This document shows, in pieces, positions 31,125 to 42,780 of a stretch of DNA of 64,000 bases. The stretch's first letter is position 1, and every line of letters begins with the position of its first letter. Below the pieces are notes generated by a model. It was not told where the DNA came from and ran no database searches. It was given only the letters and a program-made list of their open reading frames with translations. This DNA comes from Isoetes taiwanensis (Eukaryota; Streptophyta; Lycopodiopsida; Isoetales; Isoetaceae). The stretch lies in contig JAJEKV010000003.1 of the NCBI GenBank assembly GCA_021234155.1, forward strand, positions 25,204,874 through 25,268,873. Direction: 5' to 3'. Made by a program: the position numbers and the translations under genes.

Positions 31125-31437
31125 ATGAATCTGAGAAATAATCGGACCCTAGCCCCTGAGCCTGGTGCAGACTTCATCCATCCATCAGAACTCAATGTTC
31201 CAAGGCAAAGAAAAATGAAATCTAGGTCCACTATCCTTGCTGCTAGGCCAACACCCAAAGGTATTGGGAAGAAGAAAATAAAGAACATTGTTCTGAGAGG
31301 AAATTGGACTGAGGAAGACATGGAAGCTGCATTGGAGTCCATAACTTCTGGAATTTTCAGTATTAGAAAAGCCTCTAGGCATTATGCCATACCACAAACC
31401 ACGGTACGAAACCATTTATATGGAACCACCAAAGATT
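31125..31437 (+). pseudogene. psq-type HTH DNA-binding fragment
   Basis: The ATG at 31125 opens MNLRNNRTLAPEPG. A basic region (KGIGKKKIKNIV) leads into NWTEEDMEAALESITSG and IRKASRHYAIPQTTVRNHL, which has the spacing and key residues of a Pipsqueak/CENP-B-type helix-turn-helix, the N-terminal DNA-binding part of pogo-like transposases and related proteins. The frame is cut at 31438, where the second segmental copy begins, so the catalytic part is missing here. An isolated host transcription-factor fragment is the alternative. Confidence 0.6.
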
Positions 31438-31440
31438 TAT

Positions 31441-31968
31441 TTGGAATTCATACTTGCCCCCAAAGATTTTTTACTTCATCTAGTTAATTGCCAACAAGAG
31501 TTTGCCAAATATGGAAACTTTAGCAAGGCACTCGAATTCTTTAACAAATCCTGTGCATCCCAACTGCCCTCTTGGTTGCAATAATGTTGAATCTCTAGAA
31601 CATATCTTTGGCTGTGCTATTCTAAATTCTTTTTGGAGATGGTTTGAATTTACCTTCAACATCACTTGTCCTGCTACTTCGCTTGAGTTCCTGATGAATG
31701 ATGATGCTTTTAAAAATTCCTTATGTTACATTGCTTTGTGGAATGTATGGAAGCATAGAAATAGGTGCAGTATGGTGGAAAGACAATTTCTATATTCTGG
31801 ATTAAATCTCAAGTTATCTATGACATAGAAATGGTTGCCACAAGTCAGATACACCAATATAAAGATTCCTTAGACTATTTGGATAATAAATGGCTAAGTA
31901 TAGGCAATTTCTTGGGTGCCTATAAAATTTTTAAACTACATTGTCATGAATCTCTTACTGACACTTAA
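31441..31968 (+). pseudogene. LINE ORF2 3' end, duplicated fragment
   Basis: Matches the end of ORF2 at 23701-24229, including the zinc-finger region (NCPLGCNNVESLEHIFGC). It has a Trp-to-stop change near 31483 (TAG) and a 1-base deletion near 31768, so it is dead. Confidence 0.9.
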
Positions 31969-31988
31969 TTTTTTACTGGTAGATTACA

Positions 31989-32446
31989 TGAGGAATCTAA
32001 GTAGGGACATTGGCACTTCGGTCGAGCCAGCAGAACACAGACTGTTCCCAGGACAGAGGCTAGTTCATGATATACAGTATACATATGACATGTGGACAGG
32101 TCCAGTCAGGGGCATCACTGATATCGACATACCATACATCCCTGATGACGAACTAGATTGGGCTATGGAATTTTGCAGAAGCACACATCTCATGGTGCAA
32201 TTATGGTGGTTTATGGAATGCAACAGTAGAAGAATGACTGATCAACAGTTTGAGAATTATAGAGAATGTTATTACCACTACAGGGGTTTGGCAGATGCAT
32301 ATGGCACATTAATCATTCTAATGTCCACCACAAATGCAGATAGGCTGATTATTGAGTTGAATTGGGGAAATGGCCGCCGCACTCTTATACTCCATCCTCA
32401 GTTCCAAGCTCACTTTGAATATCTTAGCTCCTACCACTTCCATTGA
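31989..32446 (+). CDS. Extra LINE ORF, longer second copy
   Basis: Counterpart of 24295-24708. From the ATG at 31989 (MRNLSRDIGTSVEPAEHRLF) the frame is open for about 152 residues, overlapping nothing downstream; it can be traced further upstream over the end of ORF2. The region around 32030-32060 differs from copy 1 by several changes, and here the frame is uninterrupted. No domain recognised. Confidence 0.45.
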
Positions 32447-34474
32447 CATTCCCACTCTCTTCCTATCCGTTGAACTGCACCTCACACTTTTGGGACCACA
32501 TAGTGATCTTCATATAATTACAGCATTTCATTAGCACCTAATCTATTTTGCAGGAATTCATCTTGGAGTGGTCTTTGACTGGTTAAGGTAGATGTTGCTG
32601 AACTTTTTCAACAATGTACTTCTCAGTTGCAGCACAACAAACTTACCAGCTACTAATAAGGCTGAATAACATTTTGGACACTATTATGTGCTTCTCACAG
32701 CACTTATCTTATTTGTACTTATCTGTATGCTTTTTTATGAGTAGCCTACTTATAAAGGCTCACTCAATGTGTTGTACCTTTTTCTATAATTAATGAAAAA
32801 AACCCCATTCACTCAAAAAAAAAAAATCCCTGACTTGACTAGCTTGGACACTAAATCCTACTAGCCCATCAAACTATTTCAGTCAATCCATCCATAGCTT
32901 TATCATTCCCTATCACGACTGAGCTAATCACAAACAGGGTACATCAAACCGTGGCCAATAGTTCCCTATAAAACATTTAAACAATAGAAAAGATTCTTTA
33001 AGCATGTAGAACCTTCCATCTTTGCTACTGTTAGCAACTCGTGCCAACTAGCATGTCATTTGTTGTACATGTGTATCAGCCATGTAACAATTATTCTCTA
33101 AACATTTCCCATGCATGATGTATACAGACTTAGGATTATCTCCTAATCATTCATCTATTTGTACTTATCTTGTACAATTTAATCATATTGTACTCATAAC
33201 ATTCCATACTATTCTTTAAAGAAACAGTCTTTATAGCAGGTCATTTGATTCCTACCCACTTAGGACTTATCTAATTACCATTCGGCTTTAATATCTTCCT
33301 GTGCTTTATATTACACGTACATAACTGTTAAGAAATATCCAGATTCCTTTAGTATACAGTTTACCTTTTAACTTTGACATACTACCCTTTGTATTTATCT
33401 GGACCCCAGTGACGAACAAAAGGATCATGTTATTGTAGATATTCAGCCGGTCATATAATGAAGATCACCTTAGACACTTTAAGAAACCAACTTACTATAT
33501 TCAAAATATAGTCATTTAGATAAGAAGTAATAATATATGTTATTGGCTATATCCAAACAGTGATGTACTATTAATCTGGTACAAAATCAGCTTGTAGCTA
33601 TAGAGGTACAATGCCTAGCTAAGCACTTACTGCTTTAAAACATAAAATAGAAATACCACAAGAGTATGCTTTTGGCCAAAACAATGCTGAAATCTAGTTC
33701 TTCAAAACTCATGTTCCTTGTGGACGAACATTAATGCCATATTTATCGAAAGCGGTCCTAGATTCATACATCCGCTTTGAGCTACTACTTTTCATAACAA
33801 AGAAAAGGAAAACATTGGGAGAAGAATCACCCGCACTGCTGCTGACCAACCATGTATACATTAGCGGTAATCTCGGTAATGCAACAAGGGCCAAAAGGTA
33901 CTTTGGGTGATTCTTGGCTCTTCGCCTTTCACCCAATGTACCTTTTGCTCTTGAAATAATAATTAGTCTACTAAGAATGCATGGAAATAGAACAAAAGAA
34001 TCATCATTACGCTGTTAGATATATGTTATCTTCCTCTGATAACCACCATCCCCATAAAAGGGTATCTCAAATCCAGATGAGATGCAATCTATTTTATATT
34101 ACCTAAGCAATTATGACAGTTAAGTATTTCATGATGTATCCATCCTAGCATAAGCATTTAAGAAAAATACCTGGCTTTTTTACTAACTTGTAGGCTTTAT
34201 ACAGTTTAAACTCATTATGCCTTTTAATCAATCCATGACTTAGCTTACTAAGAAATATCTTGGGTCATTGACGCCTTGTCTGCTGTCCAGCAAATCGCTG
34301 ACCTTTATGGTCACTCCTTTGGCTATTGAGAAGGTCGTGCTACCACTATAACCAGTGTAGTGCAAACTCTGTTCATCTTTATTCATTCTAATTTATTCCT
34401 AACTACAGTATTGATATCTGCATCTCCATATTAGAGGCTTTAAATATCATACTTGTAGGTCGTCTTCATCAGAC

Positions 34475-34796
34475 GGGTAAAAGCATGTTAGGGTGTACCA
34501 CTTTTGGAACCTGCAAAAGTACATACACTAGGTACTTCAGAACTGGGTACTTTCTCATTTTTCTTTTCATTAAAACTAATACAAAAATCCAAAATAAAAG
34601 TCAAGGACAAGGTAATATTCAAAGTTAAGGTAAAGATAATACTATCGGAGACCAATATATATATAAAAAGTTCTAAAACATATCTTATATTGAAATATTA
34701 TACAGGTACCCAGTACCCAGTCCTGGCTACCTTTTTAGGTACCTTTTTGGTCACTAAATAATACTTTTTAAGGGACACCCTAACATGCTTTTACCC
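34475..34796. mobile_element. 322-bp MITE, copy 2
   Basis: Ends GGGTAAAAGCATG and its exact complement, with at least 22 bp of terminal inverted repeat. Flanking 4-bp duplication AGAC (34471-34474 and 34797-34800); the matching empty site CATCAGACCCTAAT is in copy 1. Same length and similar interior to 1356-1677. No ORF. It splits the Ser/Gly-rich exon of the duplicated gene. Confidence 0.95.
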
Positions 34797-34800
34797 AGAC

Positions 34801-35201
34801 CCTAATTCTTCTGTTTGTGTTTCAGGAACATAGTGATCATCACTATTAATTGCTCTGTAGTATCCAGCTTGGTTTCTACCATAACCTCCACCCCTTTTTG
34901 TAATGAAACTGCTGTTTCCATCATCATAGCTTCTTTTATAATCAAAGCTTCTACCTCCGCCTCTTCTGTTCATGCTTACAGCATTACTACACCACAACAA
35001 CTCTCGTTCCTCTTCTGGTTTGGGCGCAAATTCTTCCTCAGAGCTATGGCTTCCGGACCACCCATCTGAGTCATAACCCATCCCGCGTGTCGAAGGATTT
35101 GCCTGGGCGAATCTGCAGGTCTTAAAGTCTGGTGGCCTGGCAGTGCCCCTATCCGAGATGTCCATGTCCATCGGAAATGCCAGAACCCTAGCTCGGCTCA
35201 T
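34801..35201 (-). pseudogene. RGG/Ser-rich exon, copy 2, cut by MITE
   Basis: Same exon as 27137-26715 without the internal stop, open from MSRARVLAFPM to TEELG, where the MITE target duplication begins. The last codons lie on the other side of the MITE. Confidence 0.55.
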
Positions 35202-36899
35202 TAAGGTATTCGGCCATAATATCAGGTTTTCCTTATCCTTATTGAAAAATCCACAAACTCCTTTTAGTTATTATACTTTATTTCAAAACCTGGATTTAGA
35301 GTTACAAATGTATAATATGTAAAGATTTTAATCATTCCCATATGTCTCTTGATGCTAAGGTTAAAGTAAATAACCAGCATCCAAATCTATGTCACTCCTT
35401 GCTAATCATAATGATTATTTAAATACTTGGCATAAAAAAAAAAAAAAAAAAAATCTTGGGAGAACACATCAGCGTGTTTCTTGCCATTTTTTTGCCATTG
35501 CTCTTGACATGTACAAACATTAAAGGCCATGTACATCGCTAACAACGTGTAAGAGCAAAAGTACACTTCATGCTCCCAAGCATGATCAACCACCGATTAT
35601 AGAATCAAGCAAAGACTAAATAGTCCAATTTCGACTTTACCATCCACGAGCTCGACATATAATTTGAAAATGCCTGTAGCGTCAATGGTGTCACGACCCA
35701 TATATTTTTGGAGCAAATAAAGTATGACACCAGATGGATAATTTGTTTCCACAACTTCTACTTTATGGAGCTAGGAAGGAATCAACATCCAACCACACTC
35801 AACGTGGTATAATTGATCTCCATACCCTTTAATTGCCACTATAAGATTTCTTTTTTTAACGTTAGATGTCATATTGACGATGCCCTCCCGCAATGGATTG
35901 CCCATCTGAAATCAGCGGACGTTATCAACCCACATGTCAGGGGACACTTATAAAAAATTGAAGCATATATCAATAAACACATAAGTGAAATCTATAACAA
36001 AAGAGGTTCTTTTGTTATAGATTTCACTTGAGATGCCCTAGGAGGCAGCGTCTGAAAGTTAACACGCAAGCATCTAAGTTATACCTCGAAACTCGGAATT
36101 ATAGAGGAGAAAAAAGCAAATACCATGGAATCACATGTAAAGGGAATCACATGTAAAGGGAAAATAACATGTTAACACGGGAGCACATGTAAGCTATACC
36201 TCGAAACTTGAAATTACGGAGGAGAAAAAAGCAAATACCATGGAATCACATGTAAAGAGAACATGTTAGCAAACCCACGAAACCAACCATGACTTCATTC
36301 AAGGACGACTATACCTCAAAACTTGAAATTGCGGAGGAGAAAAAAGAAAATACCATGGAATCACATGTAAAAATGCCAACCATGACTTCATGCAAGGGCG
36401 ACTCTTGAAAATAGCATCTTAACGTGGTAGCATATACAAAAGAAATTAAGTACTAAGGAAGTAGAATGGGGAGAAAAAACTACCATAGGAAGCTCGGTAC
36501 TAAATGTGTAGGACGGAAAAAATTAAATATTTTGTTCACATTATAGAAGGGAGGAAAAACAACCACTGCAACTTTTTTTTACATCATTGATCATCCACAC
36601 TCTACCTTAGCAAGGCAAGTAGACCTGAAGAACTAAGCGCCCATAGAACAATGGAGTGGAAGAGGTGATGCCGAGTGGTAAGAGAGCTCTTCTATTTATA
36701 TACCTGATTTGTCCAATGTGGCGGAGGCAGCTGTGTAGTGGCCAGGGATCAAGGATTTGATTTCTCAAGCATAATGACACTGATGACTACACAACGAAAA
36801 AGGTGCTCCAATACCCCGGAAAATACCCCCCCAAAATGCCTATAGATTCCCCTTTTTCTCTAGAACAATGGGGTATAAAATGGATTTTTAGAATCGGGG

Positions 36900-37140
36900 T
36901 ATTTGGCCATAATCCCCCCTTTCCTTATTTGTACGATAATACCCTGTTACATTTTGCCATAATTCCCCCTTTCTTTGTTTATAAAACAATACCCTATTAC
37001 ATTTGGCCATAATCCCCCCTTTCCTAGTTTGGTCATAATCCCAGTTTGGCCATAATCCCCCATTTCCTCATTTGTAATATAATACCCTCATTTGTTTGTA
37101 ATATAATACCCTCATTTATGTAATACCCTGTTATAGAAAT
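36900..37140. repeat. Left subterminal repeat array
   Basis: Four units with a CCATAATCCCCCCTTTCCT-like core recur about every 48 bp (near 36910, 36958, 37007 and 37050), interleaved with AATACCCTGTTA motifs. Comparable arrays in known CACTA elements bind the transposase. Confidence 0.8.
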
Positions 37141-37542
37141 ACCCCATTATACCCCGTTATGCTATTTAGTTGTAAAACATTCCTGGTAATTATATTTTCC
37201 GGTGAATTTGGTTACCTATATTCTAAGCAACTTATCCAGCTTTTGAATGCAAATTCCAGAATCACAATTTCACGTCATCAAATTTCATTTGCAAATAAAA
37301 AGCTGTGTCTTCATTGCAAAAGAATTACATTTCCAGTACAGAAGTATTTCATTTCACAAATTCACAGTCGAGGTACATAGCAATATGTAGAAGTAGAATT
37401 CCTAGCTGACAAATAAGCAAGTACAACCAGAATCATCATTTTACAACTTTTTGAAGATACACCAAATATTTGAAGATATATTTTCCTGTAAATATATCTC
37501 ATTCTCCTGTAAATGAGACATTCAATAGGGTTCAAAGTTTAA

Positions 37543-38760
37543 CTAAGAACCTTCAAATCCATTGCGATGTTTGGTAAAGTCATCCATGGCCTGTAAAATC
37601 TCCTCCTTTGTATTCATGACAAAGGGTCCATATTGGACCACTGGCTCATTGATGGGCTGTCCAGCAATGAGCACAAACTGACTCAACTTACTTGTAGCAT
37701 TCCATATAGAGACTCCATTTCCTGCTCCCAATACAAGTGTATAATGAGAGCCAACAACAGGTGAGGTAGACGTTCCAAAGGCTACCTCCCCTTCTAAGGT
37801 GTAAATAAAAGCATTCCATCCCTCTGGAATGGCCTGATGAAAATTGGCTCCTGGTGAAAGTGTTATATCAAGATACATGGTTGGTGTCCTAGTGTATACA
37901 GGAGATTTAACACCAAGACTCTCCCCTGCAATAATTGCTACCTTCACACCATCTTTTTCAGCTACTAAAATATCCGACTTTTACAATTCTTGATAGTTAA
38001 CTATCAAGAATCCTAAACATTGCTCCTTGGTGTTAACATTTTGTTCTCAGAGATGAGAATAGAATAGAATAGAATAGAATAGTTTTTTTTTTATCTTTAA
38101 CTCAATCAATAATTTATTAATTAGGATACTCACATCTTATACTTTGAAGCAAGATTTACCCACAACTGTAATCCACGTTGAATTCCACTCGCTGCAGGCA
38201 TTTCACAGTGCACAATACCTCGACCTGCAGTCATCCACTGCAAATAAAGGACGTTTCATCAAATTAACCATATACTCAGACACTACGGCACCAATTAAAG
38301 GAGTTCTTATTATCAAGTTATAAAATACATCACCAAAAACCATCAGGCGGTCTTCTGTTGAGAATTAGAATAATACCAGATTGTTTGTGAAAATGTGATA
38401 GCTAAGCTTTTATACTTATCAGCTCCAAGCTATGGACTGGGAAAAGCCTTTACACTTAGCAGCTCTAAGCTGCCCTTTAACATACACTTCGGCATGCATT
38501 TTCCAGTGTGTATTATGCTTTGCATACATGAGTTGAGGCAGATAAATTTTGAGGTTTTTAATACTTCATTTGTAAGGCAGAAGAAAGCACCTGCAAATCA
38601 CTAGCACGAATTGTACCCTTATAACCCACAAAAGTCTTGATGAGTAAAAGTGCCTTGCATGTACAGAATGTCATTTTCTAGTTGAAAATGGCTGCCACTC
38701 TGCTCTTCTGTTGCGTTGTCTGCCTCAAGCATGTAAGTCACCGTCTCAAATCTTGTGGTA
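37543..38760 (-). pseudogene. Pirin-like gene fragment (captured, broken)
   Basis: Pirins are two-domain cupins; plant members act in the nucleus and cytosol in hormone and light responses. Minus-strand pieces in order: FETVTYMLE (38750-38724); GTFTHQDF...KGTIRASDLQ (about 38665-38591) with one extra base near GGGT-TAT; a clean 104-nt exon 38237-38134 (WMTAGRGIVHCEMP, GLQLWVNL) with GCAG acceptor and GTGAGT donor; and the last exon to TAG at 37543 (DILVAEKDGVKVAIIAG, VYTRTPTMYLDITL, NEPVVQYGPFVMN). An in-frame TAA lies at 37983-37981. The N-terminal metal-binding HPHRG exon was not found. Introns are retained, so the fragment came from genomic DNA. Confidence 0.85.
38050..38080. repeat. (AGAAT)n microsatellite
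   Basis: About five GAATA pentamers followed by a T-run, inside a pirin intron of the CACTA-like element. Confidence 0.8.
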
Positions 38761-39059
38761 AAAAATATGCAATATCAGCTCCAACACAGCAGTACCAAAC
38801 TAGAGTATGCATACTCAAATTCTATCTAGCAAACATGGAAATACAACACCAAAGAAATGGAAACAACTTGCTCAGAAGGGGTTTAGGTCTAAATGGATAT
38901 TAACAAAACAGAGTTGAACATGTGATCTGCAAAGAAAGGGGAAGAGGGAACTAACTAAATTGGAATCACAAAAAACCAAAGATATTGTTACTATATCCAT
39001 ATGTACTAATGGAGAGGCAGAGGCAGCAATTAAAATACAGTTTGCTCAAGGCTTGGAGA

Positions 39060-39380
39060 ACATAAAAGAAAAAATGCAACTAGATTTAAGTTGCATCTCA
39101 TCAGCTAAATGAAAAGATGTCATCATCCTCTGAAATCTCATCTTTTTCATTGATAGACAGCTCCACCCTCTCAATATTGCAGGCTGGGATCAGGTTTGCC
39201 TTAGCACATTGCTGCAAACCAGACATAGATCTCTTGATATTAACACAACTTTCCCTCTGTTTGGATCCATCTTTGCAAAGCTCTAGCAGCTGGTTTTTGT
39301 TGGCTGAGAATTGCCATGTTCAATGCATGCCCTTCTCAGCAGATCAATGAGTTTTGTCCTCGTATGGCCTTGTTTTGAGA
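39060..39380 (-). other. Possible second captured fragment
   Basis: A minus-strand frame reads NQLLELCKDGSKQRESCVN and ANLIPACNIERVELSINEKD, ending EISEDDDIF and a stop. It is protein-like but not recognised. It lies inside the CACTA-like element, upstream of the pirin pieces on the minus strand. Confidence 0.3.
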
Positions 39381-40554
39381 TCCCTCAGGTCGCCAAAGTA
39401 TTCTTAAGCCTCAAGGAAATTATACAGACATTCAAACGTGAAGATCCGGGTCCAAACTCCTAAACCGAGCTTCACGCAATGTAACGAATTCATTACAAGA
39501 AATATTACTTGTTTTCTACCTGAAAGAGGGCCGCAAATCACTGACTTGCATGTAACAGAAATGATTCCAATGCCTTTTACCAGTAGTTTGAGTGCCTTTA
39601 TATAGCAGACATAAAACCGTATTATATATCTTAATCTGTAAAGGAAGGTACTCAAGCAATAGCCATATGATTTTACCTGAAATGTTTCATGGTCGGATTT
39701 GAGGCCAGCTTGGAGAGTTTACAACCAAAAAGATGTCGAGCATCTCTGGTCTCGTGTAGATGAATACGCTCGATTCAGGAACATTCGTGCGTGCATGCCT
39801 CCGCCATATTTATAGGGTTTGCCAACACATTTCCTTTGTCACTTATCACCGTCCAAAAAACACGACATATCGACATATGTTCTTTTTTGGCTTAAAACAT
39901 TGCTCTCATAATTTCGGAAAAATTCCTTGCCCTCCTGGCACCAGTGCCACGTGGCAAGTTCCAATGGATTTTTAAGCCCTACAATAAGGCCCAGATTCCA
40001 CTGGGCCGGCAGTTGCTGTGAGCACAAATCTATGGGCAATAAATAAGCAACTGACGCCGCTGTTGGGATTTCACTGCAGGGTGGAAAAATCTGAGGTGGA
40101 GTCAGTTAAGAGGATTTTTTATGACGGGCGATGTTGCCCGGCATGGCTAGCAGATGCAGGAAAACTTGCCAGCTAAGCTGAGAAAGCTTCAATCTAAAAA
40201 CTACCATCGACTTCTGTGGAATGTTGATTCCGGCACTTTGGATCAAACAACCTGGTATTTGTTGCAAGCAAGATTAAAATCTGCCGGCCTTGTGGAATCT
40301 GGGCCTAATTTGAGTTTCTCACTACAATGGATTTGCTAGTGACCATCTGTAATTTTCGTGTTTCTACTACTGGCCTTCTATCTTTTCTGCAATTTTTGTT
40401 CTTTGAGGTAATTTGGGGATGAAGAAGGCCACGCCGGGCAACCTTCACCAACTGAAAGCTCCTGGAAGGAACATGGCATTGCTTTTTTTTTTCAAGCTAC
40501 CCTTTTGCTTGAAAATACCTTGGTACTTATTGCAGTCCTCAGTTTATTTAGTAA

Positions 40555-40930
40555 TTTTCCTTTCATTCAATCCCCTTTTATTTGAAAATACTCCAATCCA
40601 TTTGCAAATTCTCTTTTGAATTAGTCCCCTTTTCTTGAAAATACCCCAATCCATTTGTAAATTCCCTTTTTGAACCAGCCTCTTTTTCTTGAAATTACCC
40701 TAATGCATTTGCAAATTCCTTTTTGACCCAATCCCCCTTTCTTGAAAATACCCCAATGTGCATTTGCAATCCCCTATTTCTACTAATCTCCCCATTAAAA
40801 TGTACCCTTTTGTTCAAGAATCCCTCGTTTCTGCTAATCTCCCCCCGTACAATATACCTCTTTGTTCAAAAATTCCTCGTTGCAAAAGAAATAACCCCTT
40901 GCTCTCAAGTCCCCCGGTTCCTCAATGGGG
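40555..40930. repeat. Right subterminal repeat array
   Basis: Units with a CTTGAAAATACCCCAATCCA-like core followed by TTTGCAAATTCC recur about every 53 bp (near 40580, 40634, 40687 and 40740), then degenerate CTGCTAATCTCCCC units. They share ATACCC with the left array. Confidence 0.8.
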
Positions 40931-41472
40931 AGGGATGTGAGCACCTTTTTCGTTGTGCTATAATACGTCATGCTCTTAATAATTGTAAATAAATTGAGGA
41001 GTCAGGATGTCCCTTGTCCGATTTAAGACGAAGGGATCATTATTCTCAAAAGATGCGATATCAAGAAATGATTGTCAATCATCACACGGAAAAGGAAAGT
41101 GTGGTCTGGGCATAAATGCGCCGGAAAGTTCCTTTCTTGTGGCTGTGGGCATGGTCTTTCTACTATGCTTGTTTTTTTGCTTGGTTTTTTACTCGTGCAC
41201 AACTGCATGGCCGACAGTCTCTGCTATTGGAGGTTCTTTGTGTCCTAATCCATTAATGGAGGCGGTTTTCTTTAGCTCTTCTGCACTCTTCTTTCAGAAT
41301 CGTGTTGTCTCAGAACCCAAATCCAAGACACCAGATCTTCTTAAAAATCGCCCTCTTGCTGCAACTATTCGCTCTCCTCTTATGGATTCCGGTCCAGCAA
41401 AATGTATCTTATTCTGTAACCTGCCCAAGTGCAAGTCTCAGAGACCATTATCCTGTAACCCGCCCAAGTTTA

Positions 41473-42049
41473 CTTGGCCTTTGATGTGATATTTTCTGTG
41501 TTGTTTTGCTAATGGGTTCAGACCAGTTGTTGTTGGAACCGCATGCACACAATTTTCAATAGTTCTGGTAGCATGGTCCACAGTCCCGCTTTTTCACCAT
41601 CACCGCTGGCATATATTTGGTGATTCCAACACCTGAATTGAAAAGCTATGAAGCTCTTGCTATATTCCATATGTTAAATTGGAATCATATCAGGACAAAA
41701 TGTTTTTGAGTTAGTGGTTAAGTCATTGAAGCTGTGATGAGATCTTCCACAATCCTAGATATTATGAATCGCAAGACATGATATAAGGAAAGTTTATCTT
41801 GATCTAGAAGAGGTTCAGTTAAATCATGTGCAGTATGCAAAGATCTCTGCTTTGTTTGCTGTGGATTACCTTAGCTGGAGATATCTTTATGAAGCAATGT
41901 AGTCACAACTCTGAGATTGAATAAACCTGTTTAAGGTCTCCAGGATGGGGTGATCTAAGCTAAGGAACAAATTTATCAAAGGCTGCTGATTTTGCTTTTA
42001 TGGACAACAGATTAGATTACAGTGAACTACGAATTTATATCCATGTCCA
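41473..42049. other. No recognised gene
   Basis: Sequence between the end of duplication copy 2 and the duplicated gene fragment copy B. No ORF or repeat recognised. Confidence 0.5.
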
Positions 42050-42481
42050 TTATAGAATGCACATGTACTTTATAGTATATAAGCCACAACAGAAGCCTAT
42101 TCTGCTTTCTTGACAGACCCGTTCGTGTGTTCTGAGTTCATGATGGTTCATGCCATGTGGGAAAATAAAGGGCGGAAATTGGAGCTCAAAAAAGCTGGAG
42201 CATAAACAAAATAGCTGCATAGTAGCTCTCTGGTCAGTCCAGAAGATAGAGCAAATCTGCAGCATCCCCCCATTCCTTAAGACAGCGTTTGCAGCGGCCA
42301 TATTCATCCAATTCCCCGTCACCAATAAAACAAAAGCATTCATTACACACAAGAACGTTGTTGTAGCCCAATAGATACAGTATATTCCAAGCTCAAGCTG
42401 CTCTTCTGCAGCATGAAGAGCAGCCTCTACCAACTGGAATGACTTTACCTGCTCAGGCAACTCAAAAACAATTTCAGGCAA
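42050..42481 (-). pseudogene. Downstream part of fragment copy B
   Basis: A minus-strand ORF of 143 residues beginning PEIVFELPEQVKSFQLVEAA and LHAAEEQLELGIYCIYWATT, then hydrophobic LCVMNAFVLLVTGNW. Its frame continues upstream through NPGPTEVSLEDFDL into 42527, where copy B is cut by small elements; copy A keeps NPGPTEV joined to GDDLDAK. This looks like the continuation of the same gene. Family unknown. Confidence 0.4.
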
Positions 42482-42527
42482 ATCGAAATCTTCAAGAGAG
42501 ACTTCAGTTGGCCCAGGATTTTTGGAA

Positions 42528-42587
42528 GGAGAAATTTTGTTGAGCAGAAAATTTCAAGTGAAATTTCTCTGCTCAACAAAATTCTCC
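42528..42587. repeat. 60-bp palindrome inside copy B
   Basis: GGAGAAATTTTGTTGAGCAG is mirrored by CTGCTCAACAAAATTCTCC with a small AAGT-centred loop; arms of about 27 bp with two single-base indels. Absent from copy A. Confidence 0.85.
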
Positions 42588-42589
42588 AA

Positions 42590-42780
42590 CGAAAAAAAAG
42601 GGGGCTTCAAATTTTGCCCCCGATTTTCCCTTTCCTGCAGTTTTCCGGCAAGATCTGTTGGCGGCGCCGCTTAACCTGGGACGGCAAGGGCAGCTTCAGA
42701 TCGGGTGGAGACCAGCATAAAATTACGGAGTTTAAAACCCTGTTGTTTGGGGCCGAAATTTGATGCCCCCTTTTTTTTCG
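42590..42780. mobile_element. 191-bp MITE-like element
   Basis: About 32-bp imperfect terminal inverted repeats: the left end starts CGAAAAAAAAGGGGGC, the right end closes GCCCCCTTTTTTTTCG. No ORF. It lies directly beside the 60-bp palindrome and both are missing from copy A, so they may be one composite insertion. Confidence 0.7.

Larger units (their letters stand above)
36790..40957. mobile_element. CACTA-like transposon carrying pirin exons
   Basis: Perfect 19-bp terminal inverted repeats CACAACGAAAAAGGTGCTC; 3-bp target duplication CTA (36787-36789 and 40958-40960); empty site preserved in copy 1 (GATAACTATAATAC). Termini starting CAC with a 3-bp duplication, plus arrays of subterminal repeats at both ends, are the marks of CACTA/EnSpm elements. 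No transposase recognised, so this is a non-autonomous copy of 4168 bp. The interior holds exons of a plant pirin in antisense. Confidence 0.88.
31438..41472. repeat. Segmental duplication, copy 2
   Basis: The direct repeat of 23698-30085, enlarged by a 322-bp MITE and a 4168-bp CACTA-like element and lacking 870 bp. Without these insertions it is about 5.5 kb. Identity to copy 1 is high by eye, apart from small indels. Confidence 0.93.

Noticed and set aside
40116-40160. Second Helitron-like 3' end (hairpin CGGGC...GCCCG then CTAG)
   Set aside because: The hairpin is short and the base after CTAG is C, not T; it also lies inside the CACTA-like element.
36790-40957. Harbinger (PIF) assignment for the 4.2-kb element because of its 3-bp duplication
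   Set aside because: The duplication is CTA rather than TWA and the ends begin CAC with subterminal repeat arrays, which fits CACTA better.
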